A stretch of DNA of 64,000 nucleotides from Rhodobacter sp. (GTDB taxonomy: Bacteria; Pseudomonadota; Alphaproteobacteria; Rhodobacterales; Rhodobacteraceae), in NCBI GenBank assembly GCA_020250125.1, contig JADCEL010000017.1, forward strand, positions 30,565-94,564, written 5' to 3'. How positions within the stretch are numbered: the first letter of the stretch is position 1; each line of letters starts with the position of its first letter. Both the position numbers and the translations under genes were made by a program. A model generated the notes under the pieces. That model was not told the DNA's origin. It did no database searches and was given only the letters and a program-made list of their open reading frames with translations. Of the stretch, positions 37,129-46,654 are shown in pieces.

Positions 37129-38274
37129 ATGGGACTCTCGAAAACGATCTGGACGGATCCGTCCGAATTTCTCCGCGCAGGCCGGCCAGAAACGCCGGTC
37201 CTGTTCTTTTCCCCGGCGGCGCTTCAGGCAACCGCGCGCCGGTTTCTGGGCGGTTTTCCGGGGCTTGTGACCTATGCGGTCAAATCCAACCCGGAAGAGA
37301 CGGTGATCGAAAACCTGATCGCCGCAGGCGTGCATGGCTTTGACGTGGCCTCGCCCTTCGAGATGCGCATGATCCGCCGTCTCGCCCCGGAAGCGGCGCT
37401 GCATTACAACAACCCGGTGCGGTCGCGGTCAGAGATTGGTGTGGCCGTGTCGCTGGGCGTCACGTCCTATTCGGTCGATTCGCGCTCGGAGCTGGCCAAG
37501 CTGATCGAGCTGGTGCCCGCAAAGGGGGTCGAGATCACCGTGCGCTTCAAGCTGCCGGTGTCGGGGGCCGCCTACAACTTCGGCGCCAAGTTCGGTGCAA
37601 CGGCGGACCTGTCGGTCGCGCTGCTGAAAACCGTGGCCGAGGCGGGCTTCATCCCCTCGCTGACCTTCCACCCCGGCACGCAATGCACCGACCCCATGGC
37701 ATGGGAGCATTACATCCGTGCGGCGGGCGAGATTGCGCGCGGCGCGGGCGTGAAGATTGCCCGGCTGAACGTGGGCGGCGGTTTTCCGTCGCACCGGCTG
37801 ACCGGGCAGGCCCCGCAGCTGGAGGCGATCTTTGCCCTGATCGGCCGGGTCGCGACCGAAACCTTCGGGCCTGACCGTCCCGCGCTGGTTTGCGAGCCGG
37901 GCCGTGGCCTTGTGGCCGATGCCTTTGCCGTTGCCGCCCCGGTCAAGGCGGTGCGCGACGGGGCGCATGTCTTTCTGAACGATGGTGTCTATGGCTCGCT
38001 CACCGAACTCAACATGATCGGGGTGATCGACCGCACTGTCGTGCTGACGCCCGAGGGGCACAAGCGGATGGGGGTGCCGCGCGACCTGATCGTTTTCGGA
38101 CCCACCTGCGATTCGGTTGACCGGCTTCCGGGCGAGATATCGCTGCCCGGCGACATCGCCGAGGGGGATTACCTCGTCTTCTCCGGCATGGGGGCCTATT
38201 CCACCGTGACCAACACGCGGTTCAACGGATTTGGCGAGTTGTCCATCGCGACGGTCCTGTCGCTGAAACTGTGA
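37129..38274 (+). CDS. Ornithine/lysine decarboxylase-type PLP enzyme (fold type III)
   Basis: 381 residues, soluble. The PLP lysine is Lys52 in TYAVKSNP; the glycine-rich phosphate site is LNVGGGFPSH; the conserved cysteine at the dimer interface is in FGPTCDSVD. These place it with eukaryotic-type ornithine decarboxylases and their bacterial relatives that form putrescine (some also use lysine). An N-carbamoylputrescine amidase gene 3.5 kb away points to a second putrescine route. Confidence 0.87.
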   Translation: MGLSKTIWTDPSEFLRAGRPETPVLFFSPAALQATARRFLGGFPGLVTYAVKSNPEETVIENLIAAGVHGFDVASPFEMRMIRRLAPEAALHYNNPVRSRSEIGVAVSLGVTSYSVDSRSELAKLIELVPAKGVEITVRFKLPVSGAAYNFGAKFGATADLSVALLKTVAEAGFIPSLTFHPGTQCTDPMAWEHYIRAAGEIARGAGVKIARLNVGGGFPSHRLTGQAPQLEAIFALIGRVATETFGPDRPALVCEPGRGLVADAFAVAAPVKAVRDGAHVFLNDGVYGSLTELNMIGVIDRTVVLTPEGHKRMGVPRDLIVFGPTCDSVDRLPGEISLPGDIAEGDYLVFSGMGAYSTVTNTRFNGFGELSIATVLSLKL

Positions 38275-38346
38275 TCGTCCGATCCTCCGGCTGGACAAAC
38301 CCGGCCGGGGGAGTACCCTGATCCTTCTTTACAAGGGGATGGGAAA

Positions 38347-40632
38347 ATGACGAAATTCGGCGAATCCCAGGCGATCCGGCGCGTTGAAGACCTGAGGCTG
38401 CTGACAGGCCGGGGGCGCTTTGTTGATGATATCGTGCCCGAAGGCGCGCTTTTTGCCTATTTCTTCCGTGCCACCGTGGCCCATGCCGAAATCCTGACGC
38501 TGGATGTTCAGGCGGCCCGCCAGGCACCCGGTGTCCATCTGGTTCTGACTGCGGATGATCTGGCGGCCTCGGGCGTTGTCCTCGGCATGCATTTCGCCAC
38601 CGTCCCGAACCGCGACGGGTCCAAAGGGGCCGGCCCCGAACGCCCGGTTCTGGCGCGGGGGCGCATCCGCCATGTCGGCGAAGCCGTGGCGATGATTGTC
38701 GCCGACAGCATGGCAGCGGCCCAGGATGCCGCAGAGCTGATCGATCTGCACACCAGGGATTTGCCGGTGGCCCTGTCGGTGACGGGCGGGGGCGCGGCCA
38801 TCCACCCCGAGGCACCGGGCAATCTGGCCTTTGACTGGGCGATTGGCGATGACGATGCCGTGCAAACCAGCCTGGCCGCATCCGCCCACCGCGTCAGTCT
38901 GGACATTGTCCACAACCGCGTCATCGTGAATTCGCTGGAAGCGCGCGCAGCCTTTGCCGAATGGGACGGGGCAAGGCTGCATCTGTGCGTCAACGGGCAG
39001 GGGGTCTGGGTACAGAAGCGGGAACTGGCGCGTATGCTGGGCCTGCCGCCTGCTGCCGTGCGCGTGACCAACCCCGATGTCGGGGGCGGCTTTGGCATGA
39101 AGTCGATGACCTATCCGGAATATGTCGTCCTTGCCCAGGCGGCGCGGCTGCTGGGGCGTGCCGTGCGCTGGGCGTCCGACCGGACCGAGGCGATGCTCAG
39201 CGACAATGCCGGGCGCGATCTGGTGGCGCGGGCCGAACTTGGGTTTGATGCCGCCCATCGCATCACCGCCTACCGCGTTACGCTTTCTTCAAACCTGGGC
39301 GCCTACAATTCCATGTATGCGCAGGAAATCCAGTCAGAGCTTTTTGCCAAGGTGTTGACGGGCGTCTATGATATTCCGGTGGCCGCGCTGTCGGCGAAGG
39401 GCGTGTTCACCAACACCACGCCGGTCGATGCCTATCGCGGCGCGGGCCGCCCCGAGGCGATCTATACCATCGAACGCGCCATGGATCATGCCGCCCGCGC
39501 GCTTGGCACCGATCCGCTGGCGCTGCGCGAGGCGAATTTCATCCGCCATTTCCCCTATACCAGCGCCACCGGCGAATACATTGATGTCGGTGACTTTTCC
39601 CGCGTGCTGGCCCGTGCGCGGGCCGAGGCGGACATCGCCGGCTTTGCGGCCCGCCGTGCCGGAAGTGCGGCACGCGGCAAGCTGCGCGGACTTGGCCTGT
39701 GCTGCTATATCGAGGCGATTCTGGGCGATGCCTCGGAAGGGGCGCGGGTGGAATTTGCAGCCGATGGCACCGTTCTGCTGTTCGTCGGCACCCAGTCGAA
39801 CGGGCAGGGGCATGAAACGGTCTTTGCCAGGTTCCTGTCCGACCGGACCGGCATTCCCTTTGAACAGATCCGCGTGATCCAGGGCGACAGTGACCGCATC
39901 GCGCGCGGCGGCGGCACGGGCGGGTCCCGGTCTGTGACCGTGCAGTCGGTGGCCACGCTGGCGGCGGTGGATCAGATGGTCACGGCCTTTTCCGCGTTTC
40001 TGGCGGCCGAACTGGGCGCGGCAGAGGTTCTGTTTGGCGACGGTGCCTTCCGGGCACCTGGATCGAACCGCACCCTGACCTTTCTTGAAGCCGCCGATCT
40101 TGCCCGCCAGCGCGGGCGCAGCGATCTGCTGGTGCAGGAAACCCGCGCCACGCTGCCGGGCCGGTCCTATCCCAATGGTGCCCATATGGCCGAGATCGAG
40201 GTTGATCCCGAAACCGGCGGCACCACGGTGCTGCGCTATACCGTGACGGATGATTTCGGCAATCTGATCAATCCGACCCTGGCCGAGGGGCAGGTTCATG
40301 GCGGCGTGGCCCAGGGGCTGGGTCAGGCGCTGTGCGAATTGTCGGTCCATGATGCGCAGGGCCAGCTTCTGACCGCCAGCTTCATGGATTACGCGATGCC
40401 GCGCAGCACGGATCTGCCCTTTATCCGCTTTACCACCGAACCGGTCCCCTCCACCGCCAACCCGCTTGGCATGAAAGGGTGTGGAGAGGCGGGCACGGTG
40501 GGGGCGCTGGCGGCCCTTGCCAATGCGATGCACGATGCCCTGGCCCCGGCCGGCGTTGCGGCACTGGACATGCCCTTTACCCCGTTCCGTGTCTGGACAA
40601 GCCTGAACGGGGTGCGCGCTGCCGGTGATTGA
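38347..40632 (+). CDS. Solitary CoxL/xanthine-dehydrogenase-like molybdopterin subunit
   Basis: 761 residues, the usual length of large subunits of molybdenum hydroxylases. Starts with RVEDLRLLTGRGRFVDDI; cofactor-binding stretches include NPDVGGGFGMKS, QSNGQGHETVF and GGGTGGSRS; the catalytic glutamate is in MKGCGEAGTVGAL. The active-site loop is AYRGAGR (form II type), not the AYRCSFR of true CO dehydrogenase. The FAD and iron-sulphur subunits normally encoded beside it are absent, so partners must be elsewhere or the protein works differently. Substrate unknown; an aldehyde or N-heterocycle is possible. Confidence 0.85.
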   Translation: MTKFGESQAIRRVEDLRLLTGRGRFVDDIVPEGALFAYFFRATVAHAEILTLDVQAARQAPGVHLVLTADDLAASGVVLGMHFATVPNRDGSKGAGPERPVLARGRIRHVGEAVAMIVADSMAAAQDAAELIDLHTRDLPVALSVTGGGAAIHPEAPGNLAFDWAIGDDDAVQTSLAASAHRVSLDIVHNRVIVNSLEARAAFAEWDGARLHLCVNGQGVWVQKRELARMLGLPPAAVRVTNPDVGGGFGMKSMTYPEYVVLAQAARLLGRAVRWASDRTEAMLSDNAGRDLVARAELGFDAAHRITAYRVTLSSNLGAYNSMYAQEIQSELFAKVLTGVYDIPVAALSAKGVFTNTTPVDAYRGAGRPEAIYTIERAMDHAARALGTDPLALREANFIRHFPYTSATGEYIDVGDFSRVLARARAEADIAGFAARRAGSAARGKLRGLGLCCYIEAILGDASEGARVEFAADGTVLLFVGTQSNGQGHETVFARFLSDRTGIPFEQIRVIQGDSDRIARGGGTGGSRSVTVQSVATLAAVDQMVTAFSAFLAAELGAAEVLFGDGAFRAPGSNRTLTFLEAADLARQRGRSDLLVQETRATLPGRSYPNGAHMAEIEVDPETGGTTVLRYTVTDDFGNLINPTLAEGQVHGGVAQGLGQALCELSVHDAQGQLLTASFMDYAMPRSTDLPFIRFTTEPVPSTANPLGMKGCGEAGTVGALAALANAMHDALAPAGVAALDMPFTPFRVWTSLNGVRAAGD

Positions 40633-41698
40633 CCGGATATCCCGCTGGCTGCACCGTGCGCCCCTAGCGCTGCGCAGCCCCGTCCCGCCGCCCGATCCGG
40701 GGGGCGGGCGCCGGGCGGTGGATCATGTCGTGATCCTGGATGGCACGATGTCCTCGCTGCTGCCGGGACGGGAAACCAATGCCGGGCTGACCTTTCGCCT
40801 GCTGCGCGAGGGCGGGCGGATACAGCGGATGTCGCTGTATTACGAGCCGGGCATCCAGTGGACCAGCTGGACCCAGACCCGGGACGTGATTCAGGGCCGG
40901 GGGATGAACCGCCAGATCCGCCGGGCCTACGGGTTTCTTGCGTCGCGCTATCGCCCCGGCGACCGGATTTTTCTGTTCGGCTATTCGCGCGGGGCCTATG
41001 CCGTCCGCTCGCTGGCCGGGGTGATCGACCGGGTCGGCCTGATCCGGGCCGGTCACGCGACAGAACGCAATGTCACCCTTGCCTATCGCCATTACCGGAC
41101 CGCCCCCGATGCGCCCGCCGCCCGCGCCTTTGGCGCCGCCCTTTGCCATGACGCGGTGCCTATCGAAATGGTCGGCGTCTGGGATACGGTCAAGGCGCTG
41201 GGCCTGCGCCTGCCGCTGTTGTGGAAGCTGACCGAAGCGAGGCACGCCTTTCACACGCCGCATCTGGGCCGGACGATCCGGCACGGCTTTCACGCCCTGG
41301 CGCTGGACGAAACCCGCCAGGCGTTTGCCCCGGTGCTGTGGGCATCGCCGCCCGACTGGCAGGGCAATGTCGAACAGGTGTGGTTCCGCGGCGCGCATGG
41401 CGATGTCGGCGGCCAGTTGGGCGGATTTGACGCGGCGCGCCCCTTGTCGAACATCCCTCTGGTCTGGATGCTGGACCGGGCCGAGGCCTGCGGCCTGCCG
41501 CTGCCACCGCGCTGGCGCAGCCGCTTTCCATGCGATCCGGTGGCCCCGATGGCAGGCACCTGGCAGGGGTCGGGCAGGCTGTTTGTGCTGCGCCGCCGGC
41601 GGCCCATCGGGCAGGACCGGTCGGAACATATCCACCCCAGCGTCCCTGCGCCCGCCGCGCGCGGCTGGTTGGTGCGGCTGCGTCGCCGTCCCGGCTGA
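40625..41698 (+). CDS. DUF2235 alpha/beta hydrolase (Tle1-like phospholipase family)
   Basis: 357 residues. The nucleophile motif is GYSRGAYAVRSLAG and the late His/Asp region is WFRGAHGDVGG, both hallmarks of DUF2235, which includes type VI secreted phospholipases. VVILDGTMSS at the front replaces the usual FxDGT. The GTG start overlaps the molybdoenzyme stop by 8 bases. There is no signal peptide, and no type VI secretion or immunity gene is nearby, so an effector role is unsupported. Confidence 0.78.
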   Translation: MIDRISRWLHRAPLALRSPVPPPDPGGGRRAVDHVVILDGTMSSLLPGRETNAGLTFRLLREGGRIQRMSLYYEPGIQWTSWTQTRDVIQGRGMNRQIRRAYGFLASRYRPGDRIFLFGYSRGAYAVRSLAGVIDRVGLIRAGHATERNVTLAYRHYRTAPDAPAARAFGAALCHDAVPIEMVGVWDTVKALGLRLPLLWKLTEARHAFHTPHLGRTIRHGFHALALDETRQAFAPVLWASPPDWQGNVEQVWFRGAHGDVGGQLGGFDAARPLSNIPLVWMLDRAEACGLPLPPRWRSRFPCDPVAPMAGTWQGSGRLFVLRRRRPIGQDRSEHIHPSVPAPAARGWLVRLRRRPG

Positions 41699-41814
41699 CC
41701 TTGCGTGCTGCGCCGCCCCGTCAGACCGCCCGTCGGGGGCAGGCGCGCCTTTGCCCTTTTCCCTGCCGCGCCCGCAAGGCAAGGTGCCGCCCACCATCGC
41801 CAGAAGAGGTTCCG

Positions 41815-42687
41815 ATGCGCCAGATCACCGTTGCCGCCACCCAGTTCGCCTGCAGCTGGGACCTGCCCGCCAATGCCGACCGGGCCGAGGCGCTGGTGCG
41901 CCAGGCTGCGGCCAAGGGGGCCGGTCTTGTCCTGATCCAGGAGCTTTTCGCCACGCCCTATTTCTGCATCACCCAGCGGCCGGAATACTTCGATCTGGCC
42001 GCACCCATGGCGGGCCACCCCTTGATTGCCCGGTTTTCCGATCTGGCCCGCCAGCTTGGCGTGGTTCTTCCCCTGTCCTATTTCGAACGCGCCGGGATGG
42101 CCCATTTCAACTCGGTGGCGGTGATTGATGCCGACGGCAGGGTGCTTGGCAATTACCGCAAATCGCATATCCCGCAAGGTCCGGGGTACGAGGAGAAGTT
42201 CTATTTCTCGCCCGGCGATACCGGCTACCGGGTCTGGGACACCGCCCTGGGCCGGATCGGCGTTGGCATCTGCTGGGATCAGTGGTTCCCCGAGGCGGCC
42301 CGCGCCATGGCGCTGCAGGGGGCAGAGCTGCTGCTGTATCCCACCGCCATCGGCACGGAACCGCCCGCCCCGGACCATGATTCCGCGCCGCACTGGGAAA
42401 TGGTGATGCGCGGCCACGCCGCCGCCAATATCCTGCCCGTCCTTGCCTCGAACCGGATCGGGACGGAAACCGCCCCCGAGGGCACCGCCGTGACCTTCTA
42501 TGGCTCGTCCTTCATCGCCGACCAGACCGGGCAACTGGTTGCCAAGGCCGCGCGCGACGGCGAACAGGTGCTGACGGCCCGCTTTGATCTGGATGCCATC
42601 GCTGCCCTGCGGCGCAGCTGGGGCCTGTTCCGGGACCGCCGCCCGGAAACCTACCGCGCGGTCGGCACGCTCGACGGCATCCTGTGA
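41815..42687 (+). CDS. aguB: N-carbamoylputrescine amidase
   Basis: 290-residue nitrilase-fold hydrolase that converts N-carbamoylputrescine to putrescine, CO2 and ammonia, the last step of the arginine/agmatine route. The catalytic triad is Glu43 (LIQELFATPYF), Lys116 (NYRKSHIP) and Cys153 (GICWDQWFPE). Length and the GPGYEEKFYFSPGDTG segment fit AguB. AGAAGAGG precedes the ATG. No agmatine deiminase is adjacent. Confidence 0.9.
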   Translation: MRQITVAATQFACSWDLPANADRAEALVRQAAAKGAGLVLIQELFATPYFCITQRPEYFDLAAPMAGHPLIARFSDLARQLGVVLPLSYFERAGMAHFNSVAVIDADGRVLGNYRKSHIPQGPGYEEKFYFSPGDTGYRVWDTALGRIGVGICWDQWFPEAARAMALQGAELLLYPTAIGTEPPAPDHDSAPHWEMVMRGHAAANILPVLASNRIGTETAPEGTAVTFYGSSFIADQTGQLVAKAARDGEQVLTARFDLDAIAALRRSWGLFRDRRPETYRAVGTLDGIL

Positions 42688-42691
42688 TCCC

Positions 42692-42707
42692 GGCGGACCG
42701 GTCCGCC
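42692..42707. terminator. Palindrome between convergent aguB and tdm
   Basis: GGCGGACCGGTCCGCC is a perfect 16-base palindrome 5 bases after the aguB stop, followed by CCTTT. A second GC hairpin (GGGGGCAGACGGCCCCC) lies just before the tdm stop. Confidence 0.4.
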
Positions 42708-42785
42708 CCTTTCACAGGCGCAAACATCGCCCCGATGGGGGAAGTTCCCGCCAGAACAAGCCGGGGGCAGACGGCCCCCCTGCCG

Positions 42786-45155
42786 TCAGCTTTGCGGGCG
42801 GGTTTTGCCGGGGTCGTAATGCGACAGGGCCACGACCCGCGCCGGCAGCCGCTTCTGCTGGCCGTCGAGCTTGCCGACCTCAAGCGGCGTGTCGAGGGCC
42901 GCATGGGCCACATCCACCCGCGCCAGGGCGATGGTCTTGCCCAGAAGCGGCGACCGGGTGGAAGAGGTGACAACCCCCACCTGCGCGCGGCCCGCATAGA
43001 TGCCGTCGCCATGGCCCACGGGGATGGCTGCGTCGATGTCCAGCCCGACGAAGCGGTGCATCGGATGCTCCTTGCGGCGGATCAGCGCATCGCGCCCGAT
43101 GAAATCGGCGGTCTTCGATTTCAGCGGCACGGTGAATCCGATGCCCGCCTCGAACGGGTCGGTCTGGTCGGTGAAATCATAACCGGCAAAGATCAGCCCG
43201 GCCTCGATCCGCACCATGTCCAGCGCGGCCAGGCCCATCGGGCACAGCCCCTGATCCTGCCCTGCGTCCCGGACGGCGTCCCAGACGGTGCCGGCATCTT
43301 TCGGGTGGCAGAAAATCTCGTACCCCAATTCGCCCGTGTAGCCCGTGCGCGACACAACCACCGGAACACCGGCGGCATCGCCGATCCGCCCGACCGAAAA
43401 GCGGAACCAGCCCAGTTCGTCTGCGGCGGCCTGTGCGGGCGGGGTCCAGAAGATGCGACGCAATATCTCGCGGCTGTTCGGCCCCTGCACAGCCAGGTTG
43501 TGCAACTGGTCGGTTGACGAGCGCACCATGACATTCAGCCCCAGCTTTTCCGCCTGCTCGCGCAGCCAGATGCCGCCGAAATCCTCGCCGCCGATCCAGC
43601 GGAAATTGTCGCGGCCCAGCCGGAACAGCGTGCCGTCATCGATCATGCCGCCGTGATCGTAGCACATCGCGGAATAGACCACCTGACCCACCGCCAGCTT
43701 CGAGACATCCCGCGTCAGCGTGTATTGCATCAGCGCTTCGGCATCCGGGCCGGTCACCTCGAACTTGCGCAGGGGCGACAGATCGATGACGGCGGCCTTT
43801 TCGCGGCAGGCCCAGTACTCCGCGATCGGTCCGGCACCGGAATAGGCCGTGGGCAGCCAGTAGCCGCGATACTCTGCCAGGTCCCGCGTCAGCGCCGAAG
43901 TGCGGGCATGAAAGGCGGTATCCTTGGTCATTCTGGGCTCCTGATCGGGGGTGACGCGGCTGGCGATGGCGCGGCGGAACGGTTCGGCCCCGTCATAGCT
44001 GCGGATGTGAATGTCGCTCAGATACCAGCCATTGGCGGGCGAGGTATCGTCGGGACAGGCCGAAGAGACGCAGATCAGGTCGGTCAGCGCACGGAACAGC
44101 ACATAATCGCCGGGCCGCGACCAGGGTTCGTCGCTGATAAGCACGCCCTGGGCATCGATGGCGGTGTTGAAGAACAGGTTGACCGCCATCCAGCCCGGCC
44201 GGGCCGAAACCCCGTGCGGGATCAGCGCGCGGTTGAAATTGTCCGAACAGTTCACATGCCCCGGATAGCCGATGTCATCATAGTATTTCGAGGCACAGGC
44301 CATGGCGAAGGCATCGTGGCGGCCGACGGTATCCTGCACCACCTCGATCAGGGGAAGGAAATCCTGATCGTAGTATTTCGCGTGCAGCCCCGGCATCGAA
44401 TAGGCACGTCCCATCAGCGTGCGCGACGTGGTCACATCCAGCGCATGTTCGATGCCACGGTCAAGCTTGCGCGCAGAAAAGCATTGAAAATCCGTGCATT
44501 GACGGCCATCCACATCGATGATCTGGATATAGTCGCCTGCTTTCACGAAATAGGCCTCTGCGGTGGCGGATTTCACCCTCAGGTCCAGAACCGGCTCTGC
44601 CAGCGGGTCGGGCAGGTCGAACCCCGCCACCTGGACCAGCGCGCTGCGCTGCACGGTGACGACCAGCGGCGTTGCCGTGTCCTGACCGGCGGGGTCCATC
44701 GGCAGTGCCGGGGCGGCCACGATCAGCACGCCGTCGCGGGTTGCGGTAACGCTGTCTTCCGTCCCCGCCGGGGTGTCCGCACCGAACAGAACGACGGCAC
44801 CCGCCTGTGCAAGATCGATCCCACGCCGCGCAATGCCCAGCCGCAGCCCGGCCATTCCCGATCCGGTTCCGGCGGCGAGCAGCGCCTTCAGCCCCCGCGC
44901 GTCACCGTTCGGGGGAACGCCCAGAATGCCCGCATCGATGCGGCCCCGCGCATCTGCCGCCACCAGTTCGCAGACCTGCCCGCCTTCGGGATTGGCCAGG
45001 GTCACGCGGTCGCCCGCGCCCAGACGGATCAGCAGGGCACCGGCACCGGGAACCTCGTATCGTTCGCGGCCGGAATGGCGGGCCAGCGACACAGGCGTCA
45101 CGATCCGGCCGAGCCGGGGCGGGCCGGGGCTTACGCGGGGATAGCTGTCCGGCAT
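42786..45155 (-). CDS. tdm: Trimethylamine-N-oxide demethylase
   Basis: 789-residue cytoplasmic enzyme that splits TMAO into dimethylamine and formaldehyde. Its architecture is diagnostic: an N-terminal DUF1989-containing part (to about residue 400), with cysteines in GRQCTDFQCF and MACASKYYDD and the GHVNCSDNFNRAL block, fused to a GcvT-type tetrahydrofolate domain from about residue 409 (RKFEVTGPDAEALMQYTLTRD, SRTGYTGELGYEIF, DPFEAGIGFTVPL). This is the known Tdm fusion. The ATG at 45155 has AGAGGTAAGG upstream. It is divergent from mgdA, and the released C1 unit can be captured on folate. No TMAO importer (TmoXWV) or TMA monooxygenase is in the window. Confidence 0.88.
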   Translation of the reverse strand: MPDSYPRVSPGPPRLGRIVTPVSLARHSGRERYEVPGAGALLIRLGAGDRVTLANPEGGQVCELVAADARGRIDAGILGVPPNGDARGLKALLAAGTGSGMAGLRLGIARRGIDLAQAGAVVLFGADTPAGTEDSVTATRDGVLIVAAPALPMDPAGQDTATPLVVTVQRSALVQVAGFDLPDPLAEPVLDLRVKSATAEAYFVKAGDYIQIIDVDGRQCTDFQCFSARKLDRGIEHALDVTTSRTLMGRAYSMPGLHAKYYDQDFLPLIEVVQDTVGRHDAFAMACASKYYDDIGYPGHVNCSDNFNRALIPHGVSARPGWMAVNLFFNTAIDAQGVLISDEPWSRPGDYVLFRALTDLICVSSACPDDTSPANGWYLSDIHIRSYDGAEPFRRAIASRVTPDQEPRMTKDTAFHARTSALTRDLAEYRGYWLPTAYSGAGPIAEYWACREKAAVIDLSPLRKFEVTGPDAEALMQYTLTRDVSKLAVGQVVYSAMCYDHGGMIDDGTLFRLGRDNFRWIGGEDFGGIWLREQAEKLGLNVMVRSSTDQLHNLAVQGPNSREILRRIFWTPPAQAAADELGWFRFSVGRIGDAAGVPVVVSRTGYTGELGYEIFCHPKDAGTVWDAVRDAGQDQGLCPMGLAALDMVRIEAGLIFAGYDFTDQTDPFEAGIGFTVPLKSKTADFIGRDALIRRKEHPMHRFVGLDIDAAIPVGHGDGIYAGRAQVGVVTSSTRSPLLGKTIALARVDVAHAALDTPLEVGKLDGQQKRLPARVVALSHYDPGKTRPQS

Positions 45156-45279
45156 CTGGCCTTACCTCTGCCGCTTGTCTCGTCTGCGGAAAAAATGTTT
45201 AATGGGAAGAATAACGATGCCCCCCGCCCACGGCAAGTCCCGTGACGGCCCGGGGGGGCAGGCCGGGAAGGACCGAAGG

Positions 45280-46530
45280 ATGCGCTATTCAGGGTTCCGC
45301 GTGATTGCCGAGGCGCTGACCGGCCACAGGGGCTGGACCGCCGCCTGGCGCGATCCTGCGCCGCAGCCTGCCTATGACTGTGTCATCGTGGGCGGGGGTG
45401 GCCATGGCCTGGCCACGGCCTATTACCTGGCCAAGGAGTTCCGCCAGGCGCGAATCGCGGTGCTGGAAAAGGGCTGGATCGGCGGCGGCAACGTGGGGCG
45501 CAACACCACGATCATCCGGTCGAACTACCTGCTGGACGGCAACCAGCCGTTCTACGAATTCTCGCTGAAGCTCTGGGAAGGGCTGGAACAGGATTTCAAC
45601 TACAACGCCATGGTCAGCCAGCGCGGCATCCTCAACCTGTTTCACACAGATGCCCAGCGTGATGCCTATACCCGGCGCGGCAATGCGATGATCCTGCACG
45701 GGGCCGATGCACAATTGCTGAACCGCGATCAGGTCCGCGCGATGTATCCGTTCCTGAACTTCGACAACGCCCGCTTTCCGGTCAAGGGTGGTCTGCTGCA
45801 AAAGCGCGGCGGCACGGTGCGCCACGATGCCGTGGCCTGGGGCTATGCCCGTGGCGCCGACCAGCGCGGCGTGGACATCATCCAGAATTGCGAGGTTACG
45901 GGCTTTCGCATCGAACAGGGCCGGGTGCTGGGCGTGGACACCACCCGAGGGTTCATCGGGGCCGCAAAGGTCGGTGTGGCTGTGGCCGGATCGTCCGGGC
46001 CGGTGATGGCCAGGGCCGGGATGCGCCTGCCGATCGAAAGCCATGTGTTGCAGGCCTTCGTGTCGGAAGGGCTGAAGCCGGTGATCGACGGTGTGATGAC
46101 CTTTGGCGCGGGGCATTTCTATGTCAGCCAGTCCGACAAGGGTGGCCTTGTCTTTGGCGGCGACATCGACGGCTACAATTCCTATGCGCAGCGCGGCAAC
46201 CTGGCGGTGGTCGAGGATGTCGCCGAAGGCGGCATGGCCCTGATGCCGGTGATCGGGCGGGCACGGCTGCTGCGGACCTGGGGCGGGATCATGGACATGT
46301 CGATGGACGGCTCGCCCATCATCGACCGCACCGGGATCGACGGCCTTTATTTCAATGGCGGCTGGTGTTACGGCGGGTTCAAGGCGACACCGGCCAGCGG
46401 CTGGGTCTTTGCCCATCTGCTGGCCACCGGCACGCCGCACCCCACCGCCACCGCCTATCGCTTCGACCGGTTCCGCAAGGGGCTGATGATCGACGAAAAA
46501 GGGCAGGGCGCACAGCCCAACCTGCATTGA
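45280..46530 (+). CDS. mgdA: N-methylglutamate dehydrogenase subunit A (sarcosine oxidase beta-like)
   Basis: 416-residue flavoprotein. The FAD motif DCVIVGGGGHGLATAYYLAKE is near residue 35 and the C-terminal FAD contact is FNGGWCYGGFKATPASGW. By family alone it is a heterotetrameric sarcosine oxidase beta subunit (SoxB). The neighbouring gmaS-mgsABC genes indicate that it is the oxidative subunit of N-methylglutamate dehydrogenase, turning N-methylglutamate into glutamate and a folate-bound C1 unit. The ATG at 45280 (MRYSGFRV) was chosen because SoxB proteins start there and ACCGAAGG precedes it. Confidence 0.85.
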   Translation: MRYSGFRVIAEALTGHRGWTAAWRDPAPQPAYDCVIVGGGGHGLATAYYLAKEFRQARIAVLEKGWIGGGNVGRNTTIIRSNYLLDGNQPFYEFSLKLWEGLEQDFNYNAMVSQRGILNLFHTDAQRDAYTRRGNAMILHGADAQLLNRDQVRAMYPFLNFDNARFPVKGGLLQKRGGTVRHDAVAWGYARGADQRGVDIIQNCEVTGFRIEQGRVLGVDTTRGFIGAAKVGVAVAGSSGPVMARAGMRLPIESHVLQAFVSEGLKPVIDGVMTFGAGHFYVSQSDKGGLVFGGDIDGYNSYAQRGNLAVVEDVAEGGMALMPVIGRARLLRTWGGIMDMSMDGSPIIDRTGIDGLYFNGGWCYGGFKATPASGWVFAHLLATGTPHPTATAYRFDRFRKGLMIDEKGQGAQPNLH

Positions 46531-46654
46531 AAGGGTGCCAGATGATCCGGGATGATGCCCCCCTGCGCGTTTGGCCCGAAAGGTGCGCGAAAGACAGGCA
46601 AAGCGGCCCCGCCGTTGAAGATGAATGCAAGATTGTCCGAAATGTGAAAGCCCC

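Noticed and set aside
38347..40632. Calling the molybdoenzyme CO dehydrogenase
   Set aside because: The active-site loop is AYRGAGR rather than AYRCSFR, and CoxM/CoxS genes are absent.
40625..41698. Type VI secretion lipase effector
   Set aside because: DUF2235 fits, but no VgrG, adaptor or immunity gene is nearby and there is no supporting signal.
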